Assembly (NCBI RefSeq): GCF_008935055.1
Contig: NZ_CP043028.1
Coordinates: forward strand, 2,510,501 to 2,574,500
Source: Pseudobutyrivibrio xylanivorans
GTDB taxonomy: Bacteria > Bacillota > Clostridia > Lachnospirales > Lachnospiraceae
DNA: 64,000 bases
Reading direction: 5' to 3'
Part shown: positions 35,232 to 45,020 of the stretch, in pieces
Layout: every line of letters begins with the position of its first letter
Numbering within the stretch: position 1 is the first letter of the stretch
The notes under the pieces: generated by a model
The model's database searches: none
The model's input: the letters and a program-made list of their open reading frames with translations, nothing else
Told to the model about the DNA's origin: nothing
Program-made: the position numbers and the translations under genes

Positions 35232-36455
35232 ATGAAAGAGATTAAGGGAGGCATTACAGCCGCGAAGGGTTTTAAAGTAGCTAGTACAGCCGCAGGAATT
35301 AAATACCAGGGCCGTACTGATATGGCTATGGTTTATTCTGAAGTGCCATGCGTAAGTGCTGGTACATTCACAAGCAATGTGGTGAAGGCGGCTTGTGTCC
35401 AGTGGGATATGAATATCGTAAATACGGATAAGTCAATTCAGGCAGTGGTCATCAATTCAGGTATTGCTAATGCCTGCACAGGAAAGGAAGGATTTGATGC
35501 CTGTGAAGCTACTGCAAAGGGTGTCGAGAAAGCACTTGGAGTTTCTTTTGAAAATGTTGCAGTTGCATCAACAGGGGTTATTGGAATGCAGCTTCCAGTG
35601 GACAAGCTTGTGGCAGGAGTTGAGGCCATGGCACCATTACTTGATGGAAGTATAGAGGCTGGAACAGAGGCTTCAAAAGCAATCATGACTACGGATACGG
35701 TGAATAAAGAGATTGCCGCCCAGTTTCAGGTTGGTGGCGTTACAGCCACACTCGGCGGTATGAGTAAAGGCTCAGGAATGATTCACCCTAATATGTGTAC
35801 AATGCTGGCATTCCTTGGAACAGATTTAGCTATTGAAAAGAAGCTCCTTCAAAAGGCAGTAAGCGAAGTCGTTGCTGATACCTTCAATATGATTACTGTC
35901 GATGGTGATACTTCAACAAATGACACATTACTTTGCATGGCAAATGGATTAGCTGGTAATGAGATAATTAGTGCTGAGAATCAGGACTATGAAGCCTTTA
36001 AGGAAGCTTTATCATTTGTCTGTGAAAGCCTTGCGAAACGCATGGCTGCTGACGGTGAAGGTGCAAGCAAGCTGTTTGAAGCTAATATCGTAAATGCGAA
36101 GTCAAAAGAGGATGCTAAGATTTTGGCAAGAGCAATTGTTGGTTCAAATCTTTCAAAGGCAGCTATCTTTGGATGCGACGCAAACTTTGGACGCTTCTTA
36201 TGTGCCATGGGATACTCTGGCGCAGATTTTGACCAGAATGATGTGGAGCTTTATTTCAAGAGTGCAAAAGGACAGCTGAAGGTTTTCGACAAGGGTACAC
36301 CTCTTGAATTTGACGAGGACAAGGCACTTGAGATCATGAAGGCAGACGCTGTTACAATATTCGTGAATATGAACGAAGGCACAGCCGAAGCCACAGCCTG
36401 GGGCTGCGACTTAACGTATGATTACGTAAAGATTAATGCGGACTATAGGTCATAA
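35232..36455 (+). CDS. argJ: Bifunctional ornithine acetyltransferase / N-acetylglutamate synthase
   Basis: This 407-residue Ntn-type enzyme recycles the acetyl group from N-acetylornithine to glutamate. It cleaves itself at the Thr nucleophile in GMIHPNMCTMLAFL (family: MATML). VDGDTSTNDT and the C-terminal DLTYDYVKINADYRS are typical. TAGGAG precedes the ATG. It is followed by the structured leader of argB. Confidence 0.95.
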   Translation: MKEIKGGITAAKGFKVASTAAGIKYQGRTDMAMVYSEVPCVSAGTFTSNVVKAACVQWDMNIVNTDKSIQAVVINSGIANACTGKEGFDACEATAKGVEKALGVSFENVAVASTGVIGMQLPVDKLVAGVEAMAPLLDGSIEAGTEASKAIMTTDTVNKEIAAQFQVGGVTATLGGMSKGSGMIHPNMCTMLAFLGTDLAIEKKLLQKAVSEVVADTFNMITVDGDTSTNDTLLCMANGLAGNEIISAENQDYEAFKEALSFVCESLAKRMAADGEGASKLFEANIVNAKSKEDAKILARAIVGSNLSKAAIFGCDANFGRFLCAMGYSGADFDQNDVELYFKSAKGQLKVFDKGTPLEFDEDKALEIMKADAVTIFVNMNEGTAEATAWGCDLTYDYVKINADYRS

Positions 36456-36494
36456 AAGGTGCTTGTAAATAAACAGAATCATGAATTTAGATGA

Positions 36495-36644
36495 GCAGTA
36501 GCTAACAAGCTCTTGGTGTTACTCAACGAAATATGAGTTGAAATAGGACCCAAAAGGATGATTGCTAATGCAATCAACTTTTGTGGTCTAGTAAGCTTTA
36601 GCTTACATTTAAAAAGTAATACCAAGGCTTGTAAGCATAACTGC
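36495..36644 (+). promoter_or_regulatory. Structured leader RNA candidate upstream of argB (copy B)
   Basis: P1: GCAGT (36495-36499) with ACTGC (36640-36644). P2: CAAGC (36506-36510) with GCTTG (36627-36631). P3: TTGGTGTTA (36513-36521) with TAATACCAA (36617-36625). Apical hairpin: TCAAC and GTTGA enclosing GAAATATGA (36528-36536). Two further hairpins are inserted: GGACC with GGTC around TGATTGCtaatGCAATCA (36546-36588), and GTAAGCtttaGCTTAC (about 36591-36605). Stems P1-P3, the AGTAGC/GTARGCATAACT internal loop and the GAAAYATGA loop match the leuC copy at 5803. The 3' side of P1 ends 7 nt before the GGGAGG ribosome site. Confidence 0.65.
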
Positions 36645-36660
36645 GGACTGGGAGGAAAAA

Positions 36661-37557
36661 ATGGATAGTAGTATGCAGCCAATATTGGATAAAGCAGCAG
36701 TATTAATTGAGGCATTGCCATACATTCAAAGATTCAATCGTAAAATTATCGTTGTTAAGTACGGCGGCAGCGCCATGATTGACGAAGAACTTAAGAAGCA
36801 GGTCATTCAGGACGTTACACTGCTTAAGCTTGTAGGTTTCAAGCCTATAATTGTGCATGGTGGCGGAAAGGAAATTAGCCGCTGGGTAGAAAAAACAGGA
36901 ATGGAACCTGAGTTCATTAATGGTCTGAGAAAGACTGATGAAGCCACAATGGAAATTGCCGAGATGGTTTTGAACAAGGTAAATAAATCTCTGGTTCAGA
37001 ATGTCCAGTCCCTTGGTGTGAATGCAGTTGGTGTATCAGGAAAGGATGGCGGTCTTCTCAAGGTTGAAAAGAAGCTTTCAGATGGTCAGGACATAGGGTT
37101 TGTAGGAGAAATTACAGAGGTTAATCCTAAGATTATTATGGATCTTTTGGATAATGATTTTCTTCCAATTGTTTGCCCTGTTGGAATGGATGAACAATTT
37201 GTTACCTATAATATTAATGCAGACGATGCAGCCTGTGCTATTGCTAAAGCAGTGAATGCAGAAAAGCTTGCATTTCTTACTGATATTGAAGGTGTTTATA
37301 AAGATAAGGATGACCCGACTTCCCTTATTTCAGAGCTTTCAGTTGAAGAAGCTAAGGGCTTGATTGGTGACGGTTATATCGGTGGCGGCATGCTACCAAA
37401 GCTTAATAACTGTATCGACGCAATTGAGCAGGGGGTTAGTCGTGTACATATTCTTGATGGAAGAATTGCTCACTGCCTGCTTCTTGAAATTTTCACTAAC
37501 AAGGGAATTGGAACTGCAATTATAGGCGACAAAGATATGAGGTATTACAATGAATAA
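36661..37557 (+). CDS. argB: Acetylglutamate kinase
   Basis: This 298-residue amino-acid kinase phosphorylates N-acetylglutamate. The N-terminal lysine and glycine loop lie in VVKYGGSAM, followed by [23 protein letters not shown] and [14 protein letters not shown] close the nucleotide site. An N-terminal extension (residues 1-22) resembles the helix seen in arginine-inhibited enzymes. GGGAGGAAAAA precedes the ATG. It overlaps argD by 8 bp. Confidence 0.96.
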   Translation: MDSSMQPILDKAAVLIEALPYIQRFNRKIIVVKYGGSAMIDEELKKQVIQDVTLLKLVGFKPIIVHGGGKEISRWVEKTGMEPEFINGLRKTDEATMEIAEMVLNKVNKSLVQNVQSLGVNAVGVSGKDGGLLKVEKKLSDGQDIGFVGEITEVNPKIIMDLLDNDFLPIVCPVGMDEQFVTYNINADDAACAIAKAVNAEKLAFLTDIEGVYKDKDDPTSLISELSVEEAKGLIGDGYIGGGMLPKLNNCIDAIEQGVSRVHILDGRIAHCLLLEIFTNKGIGTAIIGDKDMRYYNE

Positions 37558-38752
37558 GAAAGAGTATATTGAGAAGGCTGAGAAAAATCTTTTCCATGTT
37601 TACAACCGTTTCCCAGTGATTTTTGATTATGGCAGGGGTGTTCATCTTTATGATGAGTTGGATGAAGAGTATCTGGATTTTGCATCAGGAATAGGTGTTA
37701 TGGCATTTGGCTATGGCAATGAGGATTTCGAGGATGCACTTTGTACTCAGGTTAAGCGAATCACTCATACCTCAAATCTTTATTATCATATTCCAATGAT
37801 AGAGGCCGCTGAAAAGCTGACAAAGGCTTCGGGAATGGATAAAGTATTCTTTACAAATTCTGGCGCAGAAGCTATTGAGGGAGCACTAAAGACTGCAAAG
37901 AAATTCGCATATACGAAGAAAGGTTCTGGAGATTACGAAGTGATTGCCATGGAAAACAGCTTTCATGGAAGAACAGTAGGTTCTCTTTCAGTCACAGGAA
38001 CCGAGCACTACCGTGAGCCATTTTATCCATTGATGTCAGGTGTAAAGTTTGCTACCTTCAATGATTTTGGAAGTATTCTTGCAAATCTTACAGATAATAC
38101 CTGCGCCATTATAATGGAAACAGTTCAGGGAGAGGGAGGCCTTTATCCAGCAGATCCGGAATTCTTAAAGAAGGTTAGACAGCTTTGCGATGATGAGGGA
38201 ATACTTCTGATTCTGGACGAGGTTCAGTGTGGAATGGGGCGTACTGGAAGCTACTATGCATTCCAACAATATGGAATCAAGCCTGATATTTTAACTACAG
38301 CAAAGGCTCTGGGAAATGGTGTTCCTATCGGTGCTTTCTGTGTTACAGATGCTGTCGCTGAGGCTTCACTGGTTCCAGGAGATCACGGAACAACATACGG
38401 CGGAAATCCACTTTGCACCGCAGCAGTTTCTCAGGTGTTTGATATGTTTGAGGACTACAAAATCATTGATCATGTAAATGATATCTCAAAATATTTTGAG
38501 CAGGTGCTTGATGTTCTTGTTAATAAATATGATTTTATCACGGAAAGACGTGGTCTTGGATTAATGCAGGGGCTTGTGCTTACAGTTCCTGTGAAGGAGG
38601 TTGTTAACAGGGCACTTTTAGAAGAGCATCTTGTGGTTTTATCAGCTGGCGCTGATGTGCTTAGACTACTTCCACCCCTTGTTATTACAGAGCAGGATAT
38701 TGATGAATTTAAAAAGAAAATTGAAAAAATCTTCGATTCGTATTTGAAATAA
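37550..38752 (+). CDS. argD: Acetylornithine aminotransferase
   Basis: This 400-residue class-III PLP aminotransferase converts N-acetylglutamate semialdehyde to N-acetylornithine. The PLP Lys is in [28 protein letters not shown] and [16 protein letters not shown] are the other family motifs. It overlaps argB. The arg operon seems to stop here, with no strong terminator seen. Confidence 0.95.
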   Translation: MNKKEYIEKAEKNLFHVYNRFPVIFDYGRGVHLYDELDEEYLDFASGIGVMAFGYGNEDFEDALCTQVKRITHTSNLYYHIPMIEAAEKLTKASGMDKVFFTNSGAEAIEGALKTAKKFAYTKKGSGDYEVIAMENSFHGRTVGSLSVTGTEHYREPFYPLMSGVKFATFNDFGSILANLTDNTCAIIMETVQGEGGLYPADPEFLKKVRQLCDDEGILLILDEVQCGMGRTGSYYAFQQYGIKPDILTTAKALGNGVPIGAFCVTDAVAEASLVPGDHGTTYGGNPLCTAAVSQVFDMFEDYKIIDHVNDISKYFEQVLDVLVNKYDFITERRGLGLMQGLVLTVPVKEVVNRALLEEHLVVLSAGADVLRLLPPLVITEQDIDEFKKKIEKIFDSYLK

Positions 38753-38851
38753 TACTGTAAAACTATTGTAATATTTTTCTTTTTTGGCTACAATATACGA
38801 GATGATACTCACATCTTCTAGGCTAAACTTTTTGTTTAGATAGGAGATTAC

Positions 38852-39427
38852 ATGAAAAAATTTTTAGTTCTCGTATTTTGTAGCCTGTTTTTATTTTCAG
38901 GCTGTGGAAATACATCATATTTTCAATCCACAGAGCTGGTTGATGAAACAAATAAATCCGAGGAATCTGCTGAATCTACTGATATTTCAGAGGTTATTAA
39001 TCCTGTAATTTTCGTGCAGGTGGCGGGGGCAGTTGTGAAGCCAGGTGTATACGAATTACCTAATGGTTCCAGAGTATTTGCTGCTATTGATGCGGCAGGT
39101 GGGCTTTTGGATACTGCAGATGATTCTGATGTTAATCAGGCAAGTGTCCTAGAGGATGGCCAAAAGGTATATGTCTATACCTACTCAGAGCGTGAAGCTA
39201 TCGAAAGTGCCGAAGCTGAAAAGGATGCAAGCGATGGTCTTGTCAGCATTAACAGGGCATCAGCATCAGAACTTACCAATCTTCCTGGTATCGGTCAGGC
39301 GAAGGCCGATCAGATAGTTGCTTATCGTGAAGCAAATGGAGATTTCACATCCATAGAGGATATAAAAAAAGTTTCAGGAATCGGCGATGGAATTTACAAT
39401 CAAATTAATTCACTTATAAAACTATAA
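38852..39427 (+). CDS. comEA: ComEA-like DNA-binding lipoprotein
   Basis: This 191-residue protein has an SLBB/soluble-ligand domain (VAGAVVKPGVYELPNGSRVFAAI, about residues 50-115) and a C-terminal helix-hairpin-helix pair (VSINRASASELTNLPGIGQAKADQIVAYR, about residues 130-190), as in ComEA. In place of the usual membrane anchor it has a lipobox (FSGC, Cys near residue 19), so it would be lipid-anchored. It should bind incoming DNA at the cell surface. comEC lies 3.2 kb downstream, after a two-component system. Confidence 0.88.
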   Translation: MKKFLVLVFCSLFLFSGCGNTSYFQSTELVDETNKSEESAESTDISEVINPVIFVQVAGAVVKPGVYELPNGSRVFAAIDAAGGLLDTADDSDVNQASVLEDGQKVYVYTYSEREAIESAEAEKDASDGLVSINRASASELTNLPGIGQAKADQIVAYREANGDFTSIEDIKKVSGIGDGIYNQINSLIKL

Positions 39428-39447
39428 AACAACTTTAGAGGATGATT

Positions 39448-40146
39448 ATGGCAAAAAAAGTACTAGTTGTTGATGATGAAAAATTAATCGTCAAAGGAAT
39501 CAGATTTTCACTTGAGCAGGATGGCATGGAAGTTGACTGTGCTTACGATGGACAGGAGGCTTTGGATCTTGCTACTGCGAACAATTACGATATGATTCTT
39601 TTGGATGTTATGCTTCCAAAGCTTGATGGATTTGAGGTCTGTCAAAACATCAGGGAGTTTTCTACTGTGCCAATCGTTATGCTTACTGCTAAGGGCGATG
39701 ACATGGACAAGATTCTCGGTTTGGAGTATGGCGCCGACGACTATATAACGAAGCCATTTAATATTCTTGAGGTAAAGGCTCGTATCAAGGCCATTATGCG
39801 TAGAGCAGCACTTGGTCAGTCAGTTGCTTCAGATCATTCGGCTGAGGAAAATGTTGTTGAAAATGGCGATTTAGTTCTGGATAAGAGCAATCGACGTCTT
39901 ACAATTCTTGGCACAGAATACAATCTTACATCCAAGGAATTTGATATGCTTCTTCTTTTGGTTACTAATCCAAGAAAAGTATTTTCCCGTGAGGATTTGC
40001 TCCATACAATTTGGGGCTCTGATTATCCAGGTGACGAGCGCACAGTTGATGTTCATGTTCGCCGTCTTCGCGAGAAGATTGAACCAAATCCAAAGGAGCC
40101 TAAATACGTTCGCACAAAATGGGGTGTTGGTTACTATTATCAGTAG
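39448..40146 (+). CDS. OmpR/PhoB-family response regulator
   Basis: This 232-residue regulator has a receiver (VVDDEKLI, phospho-Asp in MILLDVMLPKLDG, Lys in YITKPF) and a winged helix with LTSKEFDMLLLLV and RTVDVHVRRLREKIEPN. This layout is close to the WalR/YycF group. I chose the ATG at 39448 rather than the in-frame ATG two codons earlier, for spacing to AGAGG. The kinase gene follows 41 bp downstream. Confidence 0.93.
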   Translation: MAKKVLVVDDEKLIVKGIRFSLEQDGMEVDCAYDGQEALDLATANNYDMILLDVMLPKLDGFEVCQNIREFSTVPIVMLTAKGDDMDKILGLEYGADDYITKPFNILEVKARIKAIMRRAALGQSVASDHSAEENVVENGDLVLDKSNRRLTILGTEYNLTSKEFDMLLLLVTNPRKVFSREDLLHTIWGSDYPGDERTVDVHVRRLREKIEPNPKEPKYVRTKWGVGYYYQ

Positions 40147-40187
40147 GCCTTGTTTTGTGGGAGTATCTTGCTTAAAGAGAGTTTTTA

Positions 40188-41624
40188 ATGGAAAATAAAG
40201 TTAGCTTTTCAGTTATACATGGCTTAAGATTTAAAACTGCATTACTTCTTTTATTAATAGGTATCCTGCCATTTATGGTATGTGTACCTATTTCTTTGAG
40301 AGCATACAAATCTGTTTCAATTCACACAGATGCATCCAATCTCATGGCTCAGGCTGCCCAGTATAATACTCAGATTGTTACTACTGGATACATCCTGGGC
40401 GAAAAGAATTCCCTTTTAGATACTGAATTAAAAGCAATCGCGGCCAGCTATAATGGTCGAATTCTATTGGTGAATTCTGCGCTGAAAATCGTAAAGGATT
40501 CCTATTCCGTAGATATTGGAAAGACAATAATTTGGGATAATATCATTCATTCTATGCAGGGAGATTCCCTCTATTATTTTGATGAAGATACTAATTACCT
40601 TATTGTGACCGTTCCACTTAGTAATTCTGATGGGGATATTGTTGGCACACTTGTCATTAATAAATCCATGGAATATATCAATCAGAATGTGGATATTTTT
40701 GTTTCCTATATTTTGATTGGTTCTGTTGTGGTATGCACCCTGGCGGTTGTTATCGCTCTATTTTTCTCTATTCGTTACTCCAGACCTATCAGAAAAATGT
40801 CTGATTCATTAGATGCAATCATTAGAGAATATTCAAATGAGCTGCCAGAGGTTCGTTCCTATACTGAGCTTGAGGAGGTTTCTGGTAAGTTTAACGAGGT
40901 CATTAAGAAGCTTCAGGCCATCGATGAATCTCGTCAGGAGTTCGTTTCAAATGTGTCTCATGAGCTGAAGACACCACTTACCTCCATGAAGGTTTTGGCA
41001 GATTCTCTTAACGGCTCAGAGGATGTTCCTATCGAAATGTACAGGGAATTCATGCTGGATATAGGTGAGGAAATTGACCGTGAGACCAAGATTATCAATG
41101 ATCTTCTCAGCCTTGTTCGTATGGACAAGAGTGGTGCACAGCTGAATGTTTCTGCGGTAAACATCAATGAACTTATTGAGCATATTTTGAAGCGTCTTAA
41201 GCCAATTGCTGAAAAGGCTGATGTTGAGGTTGTGTTCGAATCCTTCAGACCTGTTGTTGCTGAGGTTGATGAGGTTAAGTTCACTCTTGTTGTAACAAAT
41301 CTGGTGGAGAATGCAATCAAATACAACGAGGAAGGCGGTTGGGTTCATATTTCTCTGAACTCAGATCACCAATTCTTCTTTATCAAGGTTGAGGACAATG
41401 GTCTTGGAATCCCAGAGGATTCTGTTGATCATATCTTTGACAGATTTTATCGTGCAGACAAATCTCATTCACGTGAGATTGGTGGAACAGGTCTTGGTCT
41501 TGCTATCACCAAGAGCGCTATTGCCATGCATAATGGCGAGGTTAAAGTGCGCTCAAAGCTCGGCGAGGGTTCAACCTTTGATGTTCGAATTCCACTGAAC
41601 TATATTGATAAGGAGGTGCATTAA
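40188..41624 (+). CDS. Sensor histidine kinase
   Basis: This 478-residue kinase has an N-terminal span, an extracytoplasmic sensor with a CACHE-like pattern (about residues 40-170), a second span, HAMP, H-box FVSNVSHELKTPLTSM, N-box NLVENAIKYNEEGG and GGTGLGLAITKSAI. WalK-like organisation without a visible PAS domain. The GerMN lipoprotein gene overlaps its stop by one base, so the lipoprotein may belong to the same signalling unit. Confidence 0.9.
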   Translation: MENKVSFSVIHGLRFKTALLLLLIGILPFMVCVPISLRAYKSVSIHTDASNLMAQAAQYNTQIVTTGYILGEKNSLLDTELKAIAASYNGRILLVNSALKIVKDSYSVDIGKTIIWDNIIHSMQGDSLYYFDEDTNYLIVTVPLSNSDGDIVGTLVINKSMEYINQNVDIFVSYILIGSVVVCTLAVVIALFFSIRYSRPIRKMSDSLDAIIREYSNELPEVRSYTELEEVSGKFNEVIKKLQAIDESRQEFVSNVSHELKTPLTSMKVLADSLNGSEDVPIEMYREFMLDIGEEIDRETKIINDLLSLVRMDKSGAQLNVSAVNINELIEHILKRLKPIAEKADVEVVFESFRPVVAEVDEVKFTLVVTNLVENAIKYNEEGGWVHISLNSDHQFFFIKVEDNGLGIPEDSVDHIFDRFYRADKSHSREIGGTGLGLAITKSAIAMHNGEVKVRSKLGEGSTFDVRIPLNYIDKEVH

Positions 41625-42655
41625 TGAAACGCTTGATTAGTGTGCTCTTAATATTTGCATTAATGTTTTCCTTTGCAGGTTGTGGAAATACATCTGATAG
41701 CAGTGGCACCAAAGTCTACTATGTAAATACGGATAAGACAGGGATTACTCCTGTGGATTATGAGCTGAAGGGTTCAAATTCAGAGAAGCAGATTGATGAA
41801 CTGCTTGCTATGCTCGGTAATGATACGGATAATATCGATTATATTACAACCATTCCACGTGGAGTGGAGCTAAGCCGTTGGGATTTGATTGATGGTTCGC
41901 TTACCTTGTATTTTGTTGGTGATTACGATTCTCTTGATACTTTTACGGAGATTTTGGTTAGAGCAGCAATAGTAAAAACTATGGCTCAGGTTGAGGATGT
42001 TAAGACAGTCACATTTTACATTAACAATGCGCCGCTTTTGGATTCTAATGGGGATGCTGTTGGTGTAATGTCAGCTGATGCTTTCATCGAGGATTTTGGA
42101 CAGGAAACAGATTCACTTCTTTCTACAGATTTGATACTTTATTTTGCCAGTGCCGATGGTATGTCTGTTGTTGGAGAGCCAAGGCATGTATACTACAGCC
42201 GTAATGTTTCCATCGAAAAGGTTGTTATGGAGCAGCTTCTAAAGGGCCCGGAGGATGAGAGACTTTTATCATCTATTCCAAATGGTACCAAGCTCAACTC
42301 TGTATCGATTTCTGAAAGTGGAGTTTGTATAGTAAACTTGGATGCAGCCTTTGAAACGGCAGTTACAGGAGTAACCGAGCAGGTTACAATTTATTCAATT
42401 GTAAATACTTTGACCGAGCTTGATTCTATCAAGCAGGTTCAGATTTTGGTTAATGGTGCAACACCACATATTTCAAACGTGGATGCAGATTTAGCATCTG
42501 CAATCTCACGAAACGAAGCTATTATTAGTGACTTCCCAGTTGAGGATGAAGATTCCTATATTGAGGAAGAGGATTATTTAGATATTGATGAGACTTCTGA
42601 TAGTGAAGCAGGCAATGCAGACTCAACAGAGAGTGAGGAGGTCTCTCAAGATTAA
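41624..42655 (+). CDS. GerMN-domain lipoprotein
   Basis: This 343-residue lipoprotein (lipobox FAGC) has two GerMN-type domains (residues about 35-155 and 165-290), as in GerM and in LpqB/YcnI-like proteins, and an acidic C-terminal tail. In other bacteria such genes are linked to MtrAB or WalRK-type two-component systems as extracytoplasmic partners. That matches the context here: TAATG overlap with the kinase. Confidence 0.88.
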   Translation: MKRLISVLLIFALMFSFAGCGNTSDSSGTKVYYVNTDKTGITPVDYELKGSNSEKQIDELLAMLGNDTDNIDYITTIPRGVELSRWDLIDGSLTLYFVGDYDSLDTFTEILVRAAIVKTMAQVEDVKTVTFYINNAPLLDSNGDAVGVMSADAFIEDFGQETDSLLSTDLILYFASADGMSVVGEPRHVYYSRNVSIEKVVMEQLLKGPEDERLLSSIPNGTKLNSVSISESGVCIVNLDAAFETAVTGVTEQVTIYSIVNTLTELDSIKQVQILVNGATPHISNVDADLASAISRNEAIISDFPVEDEDSYIEEEDYLDIDETSDSEAGNADSTESEEVSQD

Positions 42656-42666
42656 CAGGAGGTTCT

Positions 42667-45000
42667 ATGTTACAAGGGCGTAGGCTTTGTAGGATTTCCT
42701 TGTTGATGATTTTGATTATTACTTTCAGTGTATTTGGCCCCTGGGATTTCCTTGGGGTCTATAATAAGGCTGATTCAGCGATTACGTTTCTTTCTGATGG
42801 AGACGTCGTAAGTGCTGAGGGCTATGTTTATCACAAGGAAATAAAAAATGACAATCTTTTATATTATGTCAAAGATGCTTCTGTAACCACCGGAAGCGGA
42901 ACACTTTCTAAAACTTCTTTTATTATCAAACTTGAATCGGACGAAATTCCCAATTATTGCAAATTAAATATTCGAAAAGGAATCGTAAAACATTTTTCTC
43001 ATGCCAGAAATGAGGGCGGTTTTGACATGGGGGATTATTATAATTCTTTAGGCTTGTGCTTTGAACTGGAGGATGTATCAATAGCGGGTTTTGAAACCAG
43101 TGCTTTGGGGCAATATGATTTTTGCTTTAAACTAAGAAATGCTATTAGTCATATATATGAAACTTATCTTCCAGGTGAAGAAGCGGACTTTCTTTCAAGC
43201 GTCGCCTTGGGTGCGAAAGGTGGACTTGATGAGGAACTGAAAACTCTCTTTCAGGAGGTTGGAATAGCTCATATATTAGCAGTTTCGGGACTTCATGTAT
43301 CTGTGGTATGTATGGCACTTTATTCCCTCTTGAGAAGACGCGGATTAAGCTTTGTCTGTAGTGGGGCTCTGGCTGGGAATGTAGCTGTTTTTTATGGATT
43401 TCTCACAGGAGGAAGTGTTTCTTCAGTGAGGGCAATAGGAATGTTCCTGATTTATTTAGGTGCTCAAGTTGCTGGTGAGAGCTATGATATGCTTACAGCG
43501 TTGGCGGTGATGGCTGATTTTTTGCTTATAGATAACTTTTTGATAATAAAGAATGCAAGCTTCATTTTTTCCTTTGGGGCGGTGCTTGGTATTATTTATG
43601 TGGCTATGCCATTTTCTAACGTCTATGTCAATTATAGTAGGTTGCGAAGGAGAAGTATTAAATCTGATGAGGGATTTGTCAGTGGGCCTGTGCCACTAAC
43701 CATGAGATTGGTTGAATATATTGTAAGTAGCCTGGTGTTTTCTTTCGGTATGAATGTGGCGATGCTTCCAATTGTTACCCAGTTGTTTTATCAGACACCG
43801 ATTTATTCAGTACTCCTTAATTTGGTTGTTCTTCCGATGATGCCTGCACTACTTTTGGTTGGACTTATAGCAGGTATTATTGGGCTGTTCATTTCAGGTT
43901 TGGCTGGAATTTTGTTTATGCCATGTCACTTTATAATCTATTTTTATGAGCTTATATCCTACAGCTTTTCAAAACTTCCTATGGCCACAATTATCGTTGG
44001 AAAGAAAAGTCTCATTGCTGTGATTATTTATTATGTGGTCTTAGTAGCTATAATTCGTATATACGAAGTGACTTCGGAATATTTGCTCGGGAAGAAATCT
44101 ATTGTAGATAATACGTCAATATTATTAAGCTATAAGAAAAAGCTTTGGATTCTTTCTATTTCTTTTGTACTGATATCTTTGATTTGGTTTATTCCGTCCA
44201 AGTCAGGCTTTGAAATGGATTTTATTGATGTTGGACAGGGTGATGGAATTTTTATTAATTCAGGGGATGATACCACATTTTTTATCGATGGTGGTAGCAC
44301 AAATCAGGATACGGTAGGAAAGTATACGATGCTGCCTTTTTTGAAAAGTAAAGGCGTTCGAAAAATTGATTATTGGTTTCTTTCTCATACAGACGAAGAC
44401 CATGTATCAGGATTTATTGAGCTTTTAGAGTCAGGCTACAAAGTGGAGAAACTGGTTTTATCTGAAGTTATACCTAAAGATGAAATGTTTAATCAGATTG
44501 AGGCATTGGCTAAGGCTAATGGTACTGAAATACTATATATGAGACAGGGGGATATTGTTGCAACTAAGCATGTAATATTCAGATGTGTTTATCCATTTGA
44601 TGATGTGGCAACTCTTTATGCCGATGATGTCAATGCATTATCTTTGTCACTGGTAATGAGTTACGATTCTAATTCTGATTGTACTCCTGAGTATACCGCA
44701 TTCTTTGGTGGAGACATAGCAGCAGAGCAGGAGCAGCTTATAGCAAAAAGCGGTCTGGTGGGACATGTGAATCTTCTTAAAGTCAGCCATCATGGTAGTC
44801 GCTTTAGCTCTGATTCTATTTTCCTAAATACTTTGTCACCAGACACGGCCATCATCAGTTGCTCCAAGAAAAATCGCTATGGCCACCCTGCAGACGAAGC
44901 AATTTCTCGCTTGGAGGAAGCAGGCTGCAAAATCTATTACACCATGAATAGCGGACGCATATGTGTTAGTAGGGATGGGATTGATTTGTATGTTGAATAG
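42667..45000 (+). CDS. comEC: DNA uptake channel ComEC/Rec2
   Basis: This 777-residue protein has an N-terminal DUF4131 domain, a central multi-span competence domain (about residues 195-500, including HILAVSGLHVSVV), and a C-terminal metallo-beta-lactamase domain (DFIDVGQGDGIFI, LSHTDEDHVSGF, VSHHGSRFSSD). The channel passes single-stranded DNA into the cytoplasm during transformation. The metal ligands seem intact. A repeat array starts 21 bp after the stop. Confidence 0.93.
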   Translation: MLQGRRLCRISLLMILIITFSVFGPWDFLGVYNKADSAITFLSDGDVVSAEGYVYHKEIKNDNLLYYVKDASVTTGSGTLSKTSFIIKLESDEIPNYCKLNIRKGIVKHFSHARNEGGFDMGDYYNSLGLCFELEDVSIAGFETSALGQYDFCFKLRNAISHIYETYLPGEEADFLSSVALGAKGGLDEELKTLFQEVGIAHILAVSGLHVSVVCMALYSLLRRRGLSFVCSGALAGNVAVFYGFLTGGSVSSVRAIGMFLIYLGAQVAGESYDMLTALAVMADFLLIDNFLIIKNASFIFSFGAVLGIIYVAMPFSNVYVNYSRLRRRSIKSDEGFVSGPVPLTMRLVEYIVSSLVFSFGMNVAMLPIVTQLFYQTPIYSVLLNLVVLPMMPALLLVGLIAGIIGLFISGLAGILFMPCHFIIYFYELISYSFSKLPMATIIVGKKSLIAVIIYYVVLVAIIRIYEVTSEYLLGKKSIVDNTSILLSYKKKLWILSISFVLISLIWFIPSKSGFEMDFIDVGQGDGIFINSGDDTTFFIDGGSTNQDTVGKYTMLPFLKSKGVRKIDYWFLSHTDEDHVSGFIELLESGYKVEKLVLSEVIPKDEMFNQIEALAKANGTEILYMRQGDIVATKHVIFRCVYPFDDVATLYADDVNALSLSLVMSYDSNSDCTPEYTAFFGGDIAAEQEQLIAKSGLVGHVNLLKVSHHGSRFSSDSIFLNTLSPDTAIISCSKKNRYGHPADEAISRLEEAGCKIYYTMNSGRICVSRDGIDLYVE

Positions 45001-45020
45001 TTAATATGAATTAGAAACAT

